The position numbers and the translations under genes are program-made. DNA of 64,000 nucleotides from NCBI GenBank assembly GCA_900541035.1, contig UQIN01000009.1, positions 17,020 to 81,019 on the forward strand. The letters are read 5' to 3'. This document shows positions 50,756 through 58,884 of this stretch, piece by piece (position 1 is the stretch's first letter; every line of letters starts with the position of its first letter). The notes under the pieces were generated by a model that saw only the letters and a program-made list of their open reading frames with translations, was not told the origin of the DNA and searched no databases. Source of the DNA: an uncultured Collinsella sp. GTDB taxonomy: Bacteria > Actinomycetota > Coriobacteriia > Coriobacteriales > Coriobacteriaceae.

Positions 50756-52537
50756 TTACTCGTTGAGTAGCCTTGCAGCTTCGGCGGCCATGTTCTCGAC
50801 CGTCATGCCGTTCTGAGCGAGCAACTCGTTGGGGTCGTAGCGGTCGGGGAAGCCCTTGGCGATGCCGAAGGTGCGCGTGCGCAACGGCGTGCAGGCCAAG
50901 TAGCACGCCACGCGTTCGCCCCAGCCGCCGTCCAAGATGCCGTCCTCGAGGGTGACGACAACGCGATGCTCGGCGGCAAGGCTGTCGAGGAACTCGCGGT
51001 CGAGCTCGGTTGCAAAGCGCGGGTTGACGAGCGTGGCCTCGATACCGTACTCGGCGGCCAAGCGGTTTGCCACGCACTCACCCAGCTCAAAGAAATCGCC
51101 AAGCGCGAGCACGGCAACGTCGCGGCCCTGACGCACCACGTTGTAGCGAACGGCGCTGTAGTCGGTGTCTTCGGCGGGCGCAAGGTCGGGGCGGCTTACC
51201 AGGCCGATGCCCGGTACGCGGATTGCCACGGGATGCTCGCGGTGGTCGAGCGACCAGCTCAGCATGGACAGATATTCCTCCATGCAGGCCGGCGCCAGGT
51301 AGTGCATGTTGGGAAGACCGCCCAGCATGGAAATATCAAAGAACGAAAGATGCGTCTCGGACGTGGTGCCAAAGATTGACGCACCAAACACCAAAATGGT
51401 TGCGGGGGCGTCGTTGAGGCACAGGTCGTGCCACAGCTCGTCGTAGGCGCGCTGCAAAAACGTACCGTACACACCAAAGACTGGCTTGGCGCCCGAGCAC
51501 GCAAGCGCGGTGGCAAAGGTCACGGCGTGCTCCTCGGCAATGCCCACATCGACGAACTGTTTGCCGGCGGCAGCGCGAAGCTCGGGTGTAAAGCCCATAA
51601 TGTAGGGCGTGGCGGCCGTGATGCCAACGACCTGTGGATCGCGCTCGATGGCGGCGCTGAGCGCCTCGCCCGTAATGTCAGCATAGGTGCGCGGCGCGGG
51701 CTCGCTCGGATGGCCCGGGCAAAGCTTGCGCCCAGTCGCCATGTCAAACGGACCCACGTGGTGCCAGCGTTCGGGGTCGCTCTGGGCCGGCTCAAAGCCC
51801 TTGCCCTTGGCGGTGGAGACGTGCAGCACGATGGGATGATCGATATTGCGCAGTTCCTGCAGCGTGTCGACCAGGGCCAACACGTCGTTGCCGGCGTCCA
51901 AATAACGGTAGTCGAGTCCCATCGCGCGGAAAACGTTGCGCTCACAGGTGCCGTTGCTGGTGCGCAGCTCGGCCAGATTGCGATAGAGGCCACCGTGGTT
52001 CTCGGCGATGGACTGGTCGTTATCGTTGACGATGATGATCAGGTTGCTGTCGAGTTCGGCGGCATTGTTGAAGCCCTCAAACGCCAAGCCGCCCGAAAGC
52101 GAGCCGTCGCCAATGATGGTGATGACGTTGTAGCTGTCGCCTGCCAGGTCGCGAGCGTGCGCTAGGCCGCAGCCCAGGCTCACCGAGGTCGAGGTGTGAC
52201 CCATGGCGAACAGGTCATGCTCGGACTCGTCGGGATTGGCAAAGCCAGAAGCCTCACCATAACGCTTCGGATCGATATAAGTGTATGCGCGCCCGGTCAG
52301 CGCCTTGTGGGCGTAGGTCTGGTGCGAAACGTCAAAGACAATCTTGTCGATAGGGGAGTTAAACACGCGATGAAGCGCAACCGTAAGCTCAACGACGCCC
52401 AGGTTGGGGGCAACGTGTCCGCCGACAGCGGCGGAGCTTTCGAGGATGGCGTGGCGAATCTCGCCGCAGAGCAGCGGAAGCTCGGCGCGGTCGAGAGCCT
52501 TGACGTCCTCGGGCGTTGTCGTTTGCGTAAGCAGCAT
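50756..52537 (-). CDS. dxs: 1-deoxy-D-xylulose-5-phosphate synthase-like enzyme
   Basis: 593 aa thiamine-diphosphate enzyme. Recognisable DXS blocks: VFDVSHQTYAHKALTGR, HDLFAMGHTSTSVSLGCGLA, IIGDGSLSGGLAFEGFNNAA (ThDP-binding GDG), VNDNDQSIAENHGGL, and the pyrimidine-domain Glu in FVDVGIAEEHAVTFATALAC. It departs from standard DXS: the GPIDGHD segment reads LDAGNDVL and the DRAG motif of the pyrimidine domain is absent (IRVPGIGLVSRPDL). It may be the organism's DXS in a divergent form or a paralogous transketolase-like enzyme. Confidence 0.82.
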   Translation of the reverse strand: MLLTQTTTPEDVKALDRAELPLLCGEIRHAILESSAAVGGHVAPNLGVVELTVALHRVFNSPIDKIVFDVSHQTYAHKALTGRAYTYIDPKRYGEASGFANPDESEHDLFAMGHTSTSVSLGCGLAHARDLAGDSYNVITIIGDGSLSGGLAFEGFNNAAELDSNLIIIVNDNDQSIAENHGGLYRNLAELRTSNGTCERNVFRAMGLDYRYLDAGNDVLALVDTLQELRNIDHPIVLHVSTAKGKGFEPAQSDPERWHHVGPFDMATGRKLCPGHPSEPAPRTYADITGEALSAAIERDPQVVGITAATPYIMGFTPELRAAAGKQFVDVGIAEEHAVTFATALACSGAKPVFGVYGTFLQRAYDELWHDLCLNDAPATILVFGASIFGTTSETHLSFFDISMLGGLPNMHYLAPACMEEYLSMLSWSLDHREHPVAIRVPGIGLVSRPDLAPAEDTDYSAVRYNVVRQGRDVAVLALGDFFELGECVANRLAAEYGIEATLVNPRFATELDREFLDSLAAEHRVVVTLEDGILDGGWGERVACYLACTPLRTRTFGIAKGFPDRYDPNELLAQNGMTVENMAAEAARLLNE

Positions 52538-52765
52538 CGTTGTGGGTTACTCCATGCGAATCGAGCGCCGGCGCTCCCTCGGCCGACACAATTGCACAAG
52601 ACAGTCTCGCACATTTTGGCGTTTGATATGTGACGGCGGCACGGTAATTCGCCAACTGGTGGGGCAAAACGTTTTGTCCGATGCCATACTGATGTGTTCC
52701 ATGATGTTTTTATCGATTGTGCACAGGCCGTGGCTTGCCGCCGTGAGCCGCTGGAAGGAGGCAGC

Positions 52766-53302
52766 ATGTCCGATGCCGTTCGTGCCGAGAAAATCGCGTG
52801 CGAAGTAGACCATGCTGCCTGTCAACTGGCGCAGGCGGGCCGTCTGGACCTGACGCGCGAGTTTATCCAGCATGGCGACGTGACGGTCTATGCACATGTG
52901 ACCTCGGTGGCACGGGCAAGTCTGTCCTTTGCCGAGCACTTGGGCCGTGCTGGCATTTCGATCGACCGTGCCTCGCTGCTGCGCGGAGCCTTGTTACACG
53001 ATTACTTTCTCTATGACTGGCACGATCCCGACCCAAGCCATCGGCTGCACGGATTTCGCCACCCGTTTTTTGCCCTGGCGCGTGCCGAGGAAGATTTTGA
53101 GCTGACGCCGCGCGAGCGGAATATCATCGTGCGGCATATGTTTCCGCTGGTGCCGGTGCCGCCGACGTGTCGTGAGGCATGGATTGTGTGCCTGGCAGAT
53201 AAATGGTGCGCGCTGCGCGAGACGGTCGCCGGCCACCTGCCGCGCAAGGACGGGGCGGACGATGGCGTGAGTGGCGAATCGAGCGAAAAGAGGAGAGGGT
53301 AG
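52766..53302 (+). CDS. HD-domain phosphohydrolase
   Basis: 178 aa. HD signature in LLRGALLHDYFLYDWHDPDP with upstream HVTSVARAS and downstream IIVRHMFPLVPVPPT, consistent with a metal-dependent phosphohydrolase (uncharacterised YfbR/RelA-like HD group). The ATG at 52766 follows GAAGGAGG; the longer frame from 52694 lacks an RBS. Followed after 3 bases by the DUF1113 membrane protein gene. Confidence 0.85.
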   Translation: MSDAVRAEKIACEVDHAACQLAQAGRLDLTREFIQHGDVTVYAHVTSVARASLSFAEHLGRAGISIDRASLLRGALLHDYFLYDWHDPDPSHRLHGFRHPFFALARAEEDFELTPRERNIIVRHMFPLVPVPPTCREAWIVCLADKWCALRETVAGHLPRKDGADDGVSGESSEKRRG

Positions 53303-53305
53303 ACG

Positions 53306-54325
53306 GTGGGGACCGCGATCGACATGGCATTTGACGGCGCGACGCTTGCCGCCTGTCCGCTCTCGGCGCTGGTGCTCTCGTTTGCCTTCTACGGTTTTTG
53401 CGGCTGGGCATGGGAATCGACAGTCTGCGCCATGCTCAACCACGGACGATTTGCCAACAGCGGCTTTTTGCTGGGGCCGTGCTGCCCTATCTATGGCGCG
53501 GGCGGCATTGCCTGCTGGCTGCTGTTGCGCGGGATTCCGGATGCCTCGAGCCAGTTTGTCGCTGCAGCGCTTGTATGCAGCGTGATTGAGTACAGCGTGG
53601 GCGTGCTGTTGGAAAAAACAACGGGCGCTCGCTTTTGGGACTATTCGCATCTGCCGTTTAACCTGCACGGGCGCATCTGCCTGTACTGGGCCTGCGCGTT
53701 TGGCTTGGGTGCGTTATGCATTTGCCGTTTAGTGGAGCCGGCATTGCTGGGGCTGCTTGGCCATCTGCCGGTGCTGATTGTGCGGCTGTCCGCCTTTATC
53801 GTCGCGGTCGCGATGATGGTCGACGCGGTGTGCTCGTTGGCGAGCTGGCGGCGTCTGTCCGATCAGTTGGAGCGCGTCCGGGCCGACCTTGCCGACCGCA
53901 TCAATGAGTCGCTTGCCGATGCGTCAGACTCCATGCTCGAACGTATTCCCGATTCGGCGATCGACTCGGTGGCACAGACGCACATCCGCAGCCGTGCCGT
54001 TAACGCGTGGCTGGCGGAGCTGGGCGACGCGACGCTCGATGCCCTGCGCGAGAAGGCTTCGATGCCGACGTTTATCTCGGATGGTGCTCGCGGCCTGGCG
54101 CTCGCTGCCCGCCGCGTGGCCGATGCCGCGCCGAGCATGCCGCGTCCGTCGCTCAGCCGTCGCCTTGCCGGTAAGCGCATGAGCCGTCCGGTACCGAGCG
54201 TGTCACTCAGTCGTCGTGACCTGCGCTTTTTCAATGCCTTCCCGCGTCTGCGCATCAATCGCTACGAAGGTGTCATTCGAGCAACTAATCTCCGCGACCG
54301 CGCCCACGAGCTGTTTCGGCGCTAG
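53306..54325 (+). CDS. Putative ABC-transporter type IV / DUF1113 (CmpB-like) membrane protein
   Basis: 339 aa. About five TM helices in residues 15-190 with family blocks FAFYGFCGWAWESTVCAMLN, NSGFLLGPCCPIYGAGGIAC and FWDYSHLPFNLHGRICLYWA, then a helical, basic cytoplasmic tail of about 150 residues. GTG start after GGAGAGG, co-transcribed with the HD protein. The family's role is unknown; the 'ABC transporter' label in databases is historical. Confidence 0.85.
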   Translation: MGTAIDMAFDGATLAACPLSALVLSFAFYGFCGWAWESTVCAMLNHGRFANSGFLLGPCCPIYGAGGIACWLLLRGIPDASSQFVAAALVCSVIEYSVGVLLEKTTGARFWDYSHLPFNLHGRICLYWACAFGLGALCICRLVEPALLGLLGHLPVLIVRLSAFIVAVAMMVDAVCSLASWRRLSDQLERVRADLADRINESLADASDSMLERIPDSAIDSVAQTHIRSRAVNAWLAELGDATLDALREKASMPTFISDGARGLALAARRVADAAPSMPRPSLSRRLAGKRMSRPVPSVSLSRRDLRFFNAFPRLRINRYEGVIRATNLRDRAHELFRR

Positions 54326-54523
54326 CCGGGATGGGCGCGCTCACGGCTCCCTTGCTCGCGTATTTCCCGTTCGTTTCGCGTCCGTTGCCGCGCCGTTTCC
54401 AAGATTGCGGCACCGTTTCCATTCGACAACGCAGCGTTTAACAACGCCGTATCTGGTCTACACCAGTTGCCCCTCGGCCGCATTATGGGCGCCGACAACG
54501 TTCATGCGATCAAGGGGGAGCGA

Positions 54524-55801
54524 ATGTACGATACGGGATCGACAACGTTTATGCTCATCTGCACCATGCTCGTGTTTTTAATGACACCGGGTCTGGCGTT
54601 TTTCTATGGCGGCCTGTCCAGGCGCAAAAATGTCATCAACACCATGCTCATGTGCTTTGGCGCCATTGGCCTGGTCGGCGTGCTGTGGATTGTTGCCGGC
54701 TGGTCGCTGGCCTACGGCGGCGACGGTTCCAGCCCGTTTATTGGAGGCCTTGACCAGCTGCTGTGCCTGCCGGTGCTCAACCAGGTGCTGCAGGCGGCCG
54801 AGGGCAATGCTGCGGACGGCGCCGTCTACCCTCAGATTATCAACATCGCTTTCCAGATGGCCTTTGCCATGATCACCGCCGCCATCGTCACGGGCAGCTT
54901 GGCCGGACGCGTTAAGTTTGGCGCCATGACGGCCTTCCTGGGTATTTGGCTGCTCGTGGTCTACGCGCCGCTTGCCCATATGGTGTGGGGCGGCGAGGGC
55001 TCCTTTATCGGCGATATCATCGGAGCGCTCGACTTTGCCGGCGGCGACGTGGTACACATTTCGTCCGGCCTGACGGGCCTGATCCTTTGCTTAATGCTCG
55101 GCCGCCGTCGTGGCTTTGGCATGGTGAGCTATCGCCCGCATAACGTGCCGTTTGTGGCGCTGGGCGCCGGCCTGCTTTGGTTTGGCTGGTTTGGCTTTAA
55201 CGGCGGCAGCGAGTTTAAGGCCGACGCCGTGGCGGCGCTCGCCATCCTCAACACTGTGACGGCCAGCGCGGCGGGTATGGTCTCGTGGCTCGCCGTTGAG
55301 CGCGTGCACACCGGTCGACCCACGCTGGTGGGCGCCAGCACCGGTCTGGTTGCGGGCCTCGTGGTGGTCACGCCGGGCGCGGGCTTTGTCGAGCCATGGG
55401 CGGCGCTGGTCATGGGCCTGATCGTGTCTCCCGTCTGCTACTTGGCCATCAGCCATCTCAAGACCAAGTTCGGTTACGACGATGCGCTCGACGCGTTCGG
55501 TTGCCACGGTATCGGCGGCATCTTGGGCGGCGTGCTCACGGGCCTGTTCTGCGTGCCGGAGCTTTCGTGGACCGGTAAGGGCGGCCTGTTCTACACGGGT
55601 GATATGTCGCTGCTCATCTCGCAAATCCTGGGCATTGTGGTGACGGTCGCTATTGTGCTGGTGCTCGACTTGGTGATTGCCGCGGTGGTCAAGGCGCTGT
55701 TCCGCGGCAGCCTGCGCGTGGACGAGGCCGATGAGGCGCTGGGCTTGGATGCGAGTCAACACGGTGAGAGCGCGTACCCCTCGTTCTCCGGACTCGATTA
55801 G
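54524..55801 (+). CDS. amt: Ammonium transporter
   Basis: 425 aa, 11 TM helices. Twin-His pore in GGDVVHISSGLTGLIL and FGCHGIGGILGGVLTGL, preceded by the conserved Asp of LDFAGGDVV. N-terminal FMLICTMLVFLMTPGLAFFY with the FFYGGL signature. The ATG at 54524 follows GGGGGAG; the frame upstream has no RBS. Followed by glnB, whose product blocks the channel when nitrogen is sufficient. Confidence 0.95.
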   Translation: MYDTGSTTFMLICTMLVFLMTPGLAFFYGGLSRRKNVINTMLMCFGAIGLVGVLWIVAGWSLAYGGDGSSPFIGGLDQLLCLPVLNQVLQAAEGNAADGAVYPQIINIAFQMAFAMITAAIVTGSLAGRVKFGAMTAFLGIWLLVVYAPLAHMVWGGEGSFIGDIIGALDFAGGDVVHISSGLTGLILCLMLGRRRGFGMVSYRPHNVPFVALGAGLLWFGWFGFNGGSEFKADAVAALAILNTVTASAAGMVSWLAVERVHTGRPTLVGASTGLVAGLVVVTPGAGFVEPWAALVMGLIVSPVCYLAISHLKTKFGYDDALDAFGCHGIGGILGGVLTGLFCVPELSWTGKGGLFYTGDMSLLISQILGIVVTVAIVLVLDLVIAAVVKALFRGSLRVDEADEALGLDASQHGESAYPSFSGLD

Positions 55802-55903
55802 CAGCTTCCCCAAGCACCGCACCTTGCCGTTCAATCGTCGCTCACGTACTTAAGTACGCTTCGCTCCTCTTTCACGGCAATCTGCGGCACTTGGGAAACC
55901 TGC
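55801..55903 (-). repeat. Long hairpin with conserved internal loop, family II, copy 2 (inverted)
   Basis: On the minus strand: outer arms around TTCCCAAG / CTTGGGAA, a 2x2 mismatch, TTGCCGT / ACGGCAA stem, internal loop GAAAGAGGAGCGAAG against GTGAGCGACGATTGA, and inner stem CGTACTTAAGTACG. The loop edges TGCCGTGAAA and ATTGAACGGCA match 39302-39406. Begins at the last base of the amt stop codon. Confidence 0.8.
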
Positions 55904-56003
55904 TAAGACCAGTCAGTTGAACTTTTTGATTTCTGAGGTTGGTTTGCGGCACCTGGGAAACCCGCGTCTCATGTAAAGGGATACGTTGATTTTTGAGAGG
56001 AAT
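55882..56003 (+). repeat. Direct duplication upstream of glnB
   Basis: The segment TGCGGCAC-TTGGGAAACC-TGC ... GTTGA-CTTTTTGA (from 55882) recurs about 64 bp downstream as TGCGGCAC-CTGGGAAACC-CGC ... GTTGATTTTTGA. The second copy leads directly into the glnB RBS. It duplicates one arm of the family II hairpin. Confidence 0.65.
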
Positions 56004-56008
56004 TCATT

Positions 56009-56347
56009 ATGAAAAAGATCACGGCTATCGTGCGCCAGGAGAAGCTTGAGGTTCTTAAAGACGCGCTGTTTGCTGCCGATGTCCGCGGTATGACTATCAA
56101 CCAGGTGCAGGGCTGCGGCGCACAGCACGGCTGGAAGGAATACGTGCGCGGCAACGAGTTGCTTGTCAACACGATCCCTAAGGTGCAGTTCACCCTCATC
56201 TGCGCCGATGAACATGTCGATGGCATTGTCGAGATTATCTGCAACGCCGCACGCACCGGAGCCGTCGGCGATGGCAAGATCTGGGTCGAGCCGGTCGAGG
56301 AAGTTATCCGCATCCGCACCGGCGAACACGGCCCCGCCGCGGTGTAG
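56009..56347 (+). CDS. glnB: Nitrogen regulatory protein P-II
   Basis: 112 aa. Signature MKKITAIVRQEKLEVLKDAL, ATP-binding TGAVGDGKIWVEPVEEVIRI. In the T-loop the usual RGAEY reads RGNEL, so the Tyr that is uridylylated or adenylylated in other bacteria is missing. Regulation must then rest on direct ATP/ADP/2-oxoglutarate binding. Adjacent to amt, its likely target. AGAGGAATTCATT precedes the ATG. Confidence 0.94.
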   Translation: MKKITAIVRQEKLEVLKDALFAADVRGMTINQVQGCGAQHGWKEYVRGNELLVNTIPKVQFTLICADEHVDGIVEIICNAARTGAVGDGKIWVEPVEEVIRIRTGEHGPAAV

Positions 56348-56434
56348 GACAATCTTTCGCCTGACGGGCGTGCCTCTCTTGGGGCGCGCCCGTTCTCGTC
56401 TACAATATCGTGCAGACGAAGGAGAGGCACGCCC

Positions 56435-57292
56435 ATGATCAAGATGTTTGCGAGTGACTTAGACGGAACGCTGCTGAACGCCCTGCACGAGGCGGATGGG
56501 ACCATCCGCCGTGCCATCCGCGAGCTGACCAAGGCTGGCCTGCATGTGGTTCCCGCGACCGGACGCTCGACGCTGCCGATTGGCGAGCATGGCTTTACGG
56601 GCCTGGCGCTTGACGCCTGCTGCTCCAACGGATCCATCGTGCGCGACAGCCATGGCGAGGTGCTCAAGACCTGGACCATCGACCCACAGATCACCGAGGA
56701 GCTGCTCAAGGAGTTTCCGGATATCTGTTTTGACTGCTCCACGCCCGACGGCATGTTTTCGAGCGGATCGTTCGAGATGCACCAGGCGGGCTTTAAAAAG
56801 GACAGCCCTATCAAGCGCATCGTGATGCGCGGCATGCGTGCGCGTGGCGGGTACCACGAGGAACAGTACTTCGACCAGTCGATCGGCGACATCCTGCGTC
56901 ATGACGTGTGCAAGATCAACTGCCGTGTGACCTCGCCCGAGCTGGAGCGCGACCTTAAGGCGTATTTGGCCGAGCGTTCGGACCGTGTGGTCAACGCGCC
57001 GTTCGATCCGGTGATGTTCGAGATCACGGACGTGGCGTGCAACAAGGGCGAGAGCGTGGCCTGGCTGGCGGGCTACTACGGTATTGCCGAGGACGAGGTC
57101 GCGGTCTACGGCGACGGCGGCAACGACATCGCCATGCTCAAGCGTTTCCGCCACAGCTATGCGACCAAGAATGGCAGTGACGCGGCCAAGGCCGCCGCGA
57201 GCGCGACCATCGGCAACTGCATGGTCCACGCCGTCCCCAAACACATGCTCGCCACCATGCGCAAGCAAAACTCCCGCACCGTCATCGAATAA
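56435..57292 (+). CDS. HAD-superfamily Cof-type hydrolase
   Basis: 285 aa. Motif I FASDLDGTLLNALHEAD, motif IV VYGDGGNDIAMLKRF, cap domain C2B in the middle, and conserved Lys in ACNKGESVAWLAG. Broad sugar-phosphate/nucleotide phosphatase family; substrate unknown. Ends at the TGTGACAAAGGG hairpin. Confidence 0.92.
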   Translation: MIKMFASDLDGTLLNALHEADGTIRRAIRELTKAGLHVVPATGRSTLPIGEHGFTGLALDACCSNGSIVRDSHGEVLKTWTIDPQITEELLKEFPDICFDCSTPDGMFSSGSFEMHQAGFKKDSPIKRIVMRGMRARGGYHEEQYFDQSIGDILRHDVCKINCRVTSPELERDLKAYLAERSDRVVNAPFDPVMFEITDVACNKGESVAWLAGYYGIAEDEVAVYGDGGNDIAMLKRFRHSYATKNGSDAAKAAASATIGNCMVHAVPKHMLATMRKQNSRTVIE

Positions 57293-57321
57293 TGTGACAA
57301 AGGGATAGCCCCTTTGTCACA
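57293..57321 (+). terminator. TGTGACAAAGGG hairpin, copy 1
   Basis: TGTGACAAAGGG / CCCTTTGTCACA with a 5-nt loop, beginning at the base after the HAD gene stop. A close relative occurs at 58040-58072. Lacks a T-tract; probably acts as a 3' stabiliser or weak terminator. Confidence 0.65.
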
Positions 57322-57726
57322 TGGGAGATGCCGGCTTTTGGCATACAGGACTGTTTCGCTTTCGCCACCAACAAATTTCGAGTTATTCGGCCTGTCGGAG
57401 GTCGTTAAATGGCTAAAGATGCCCTCTCGGGAACATTCATACCTCTAATGGTGTTTGATTCGGTGACGTAAGTGAGCGAATGGGCATGCATGCGCTCAAA
57501 TAAGGACAAAACTCTCAGATAATCCCGGCGGTGCATTTATACAGAGCCAGCAGCGTGGCCGAATAACTCGAAAAATGTAGGCAGCAGTTCGGCGACAAGC
57601 TCGGGTATGGCGAAGGAACTGTTCCTTCGCCATAATGAGTTCCGATCTTCTGAAATGCGAACAAACATTCGCATATCTAACTGCGCTTTGATAGAATTGA
57701 TACTGTTGGCGGCAGTTCCATGTGCC

Positions 57727-57761
57727 GGGCAACGCCCTCCATCTGATGGGAGGTGATGCCC
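57727..57761 (+). promoter_or_regulatory. Shine-Dalgarno-sequestering leader hairpin
   Basis: GGGC (57727-57730) pairs with GCCC (57758-57761), and CCCTCC (57735-57740) with GGGAGG (57748-57753), which is the core of a perfect SD (GGAGGTGAT) ending 4 bases before the ATG at 57762. Folding would block translation initiation, as in type I toxin mRNAs. Confidence 0.6.
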
Positions 57762-57887
57762 ATGACCGATCTGATTGATTTTGTGAGACTTCTGACCGCT
57801 TTGGTCTCGTTCTTCACAGCGCTCGTCGGGCTTTCCGAGGCACTCAAGCAACGTTCGAAGCAACGTAAAAGGGGTCGCCGCCGCTAA
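57762..57887 (+). CDS. 41-aa toxin-like small membrane protein
   Basis: Sequence starts MTDLIDFVRLLTALVSFFTA and continues LVGLSEALKQRSKQRKRGRR. One hydrophobic helix (residues 4-28) and a strongly basic tail, the profile of type I toxin / holin-like peptides. Optimal SD but sequestered in a leader hairpin; the gene ends within a terminator-like stem (57869-57902). No homologue can be named. The antisense RNA expected for a type I system could start in the dyad-rich sequence on either side. It could instead be a small regulatory membrane peptide. Confidence 0.6.
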   Translation: MTDLIDFVRLLTALVSFFTALVGLSEALKQRSKQRKRGRRR

Positions 57888-57902
57888 GGCGTTGACCCCT
57901 TA
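57869..57902 (+). terminator. Terminator-like hairpin overlapping the end of the 41-aa ORF
   Basis: AAGGGGTC / GACCCCTT arms with an inner GCCG / GGCG pairing; the stop codon lies in the loop. Only a weak T-tract follows. Confidence 0.55.
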
Positions 57903-58039
57903 ATCCAAGCAACGGCGCTGCCCAGCTTTCCAGAACTTGGGCTGCCGTCGACACTATTCTACCCACGAATGACATTTTGGACAATCGGTAATGCCGCTCT
58001 AAAAGCCTGGCACAACCGGCACAACCTAGGCGGTCGCTG

Positions 58040-58072
58040 GATGTGACAAAGAGGCTGCCCCTTCGTCACATC
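58040..58072 (+). repeat. TGTGACAAAGGG hairpin, copy 2
   Basis: GGATGTGACAAAGAGG / CCCCTTCGTCACATCC with small mismatches, resembling 57293-57321. Placed just before the TetR promoter region, so the two copies flank the 41-aa ORF region. Confidence 0.6.
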
Positions 58073-58096
58073 CCAAATATTGCCTTTACGTGTTGA

Positions 58097-58140
58097 TGCA
58101 CACGGTGTGCAATAATACTCGCACTGTGCAATAGCGCACA
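58097..58140. promoter_or_regulatory. Paired palindromes upstream of the TetR gene
   Basis: TGCACACGGTGTGCA (58097-58111) and TGTGCAATAGCGCACA (58125-58140), with a TAATAC -10-like sequence between them. They also share the direct repeat TGTGCAATA 19 bp apart. Likely operator of the TetR-family protein encoded 22 bases downstream. Confidence 0.6.
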
Positions 58141-58162
58141 GGCTGAGTAACAAGGAGGACGC

Positions 58163-58873
58163 TTGTCCCAGCTCGAGAAATGCGATCGCCGGTCCCTTCG
58201 CTCGCAGCGTGCCCTTCGCCAGGCGCTTGCCAGCGAGCTTGCCGAAAGCGGCGACCTTTCGCGCATTAACGTCGCGTCGCTCACCGAGCGCGCCGGTCTT
58301 ACACGCCGCACGTTCTATTCGCACTACCGCGATATTCCCGACTTTATCAGCCAGATCGAGGACGGCCTGCTTGCCGAGATTCGCGAGCGGGTGGAGCTTA
58401 TCACCGCAGCTCAATTACCCGATCTTTACCGCAACATCGACGAGCTCGAGCCGGCACCCGGTTCGGTTGAGCTGCTTCGCTATCTTGCGGCTAATCGCGA
58501 CCTTATCGGGGCCCTGCTGGGCCCGGGCGGCGACCCCGCCTTTATTAAAAGGATCATCGATACCGCACGCGAGGCCGTGGTGCCGCGTGCACAGACGGGC
58601 ATTTTGGGCTTGGCGCTGGGCACCTTCTTTGACTATTACGTCACCTATGTCGTAAGTGCCGAGGTCGGCATGATTCAACGTTGGTTTGAGCGTGACCTTT
58701 CCGAATCGCCCGAGACCATGGCGCGCATTATGACGGTCATCGCCTTTGTGCGCCCCGGCGACCTGTATGGCCAACCCATCGATATCAACGTGCCGGAATA
58801 CGGCATGAAGCTATTGAATCTGCAGCTCGAGGACGCGGTCGACACCACCGCAACCGTCGAGTCCAACAACTAA
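58163..58873 (+). CDS. TetR-family regulator
   Basis: 236 aa. DNA-binding domain LRSQRALRQALASELAESGD and INVASLTERAGLTRRTFYSH. The C-terminal ligand domain begins around residue 70 and has a TetR_C_8-like FDYYVTYVVSAEVGMIQRWF segment. TTG start with AGGAGG 6 bases upstream. Only 11 bp separate it from the 1593-aa gene, which it probably regulates together with itself. Confidence 0.9.
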   Translation: MSQLEKCDRRSLRSQRALRQALASELAESGDLSRINVASLTERAGLTRRTFYSHYRDIPDFISQIEDGLLAEIRERVELITAAQLPDLYRNIDELEPAPGSVELLRYLAANRDLIGALLGPGGDPAFIKRIIDTAREAVVPRAQTGILGLALGTFFDYYVTYVVSAEVGMIQRWFERDLSESPETMARIMTVIAFVRPGDLYGQPIDINVPEYGMKLLNLQLEDAVDTTATVESNN

Positions 58874-58884
58874 GAGGAGAGACA

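Larger units (their letters stand above)
57293..57761. other. 469-bp dyad-rich non-coding region
   Basis: Lower GC than average. Contains inverted repeats TTCGAGTTATTCGGCC (57376-57393) / GGCCGAATAACTCGAA (57555-57572) about 160 bp apart, a perfect 14-bp-armed dyad TATGGCGAAGGAAC at 57606-57634, a dyad ATGCGAA / TTCGCAT near 57656-57675, and the RBS-masking hairpin 57727-57761. Short ORFs here are not convincing until 57762. Confidence 0.65.

Noticed and set aside
57496..57863. Minus-strand frames (78 and 108 aa) over the small toxin-like ORF
   Set aside because: No RBS-supported start or family match; they overlap dyads and the plus-strand ORF, so an antisense RNA is a more likely product if anything is transcribed.
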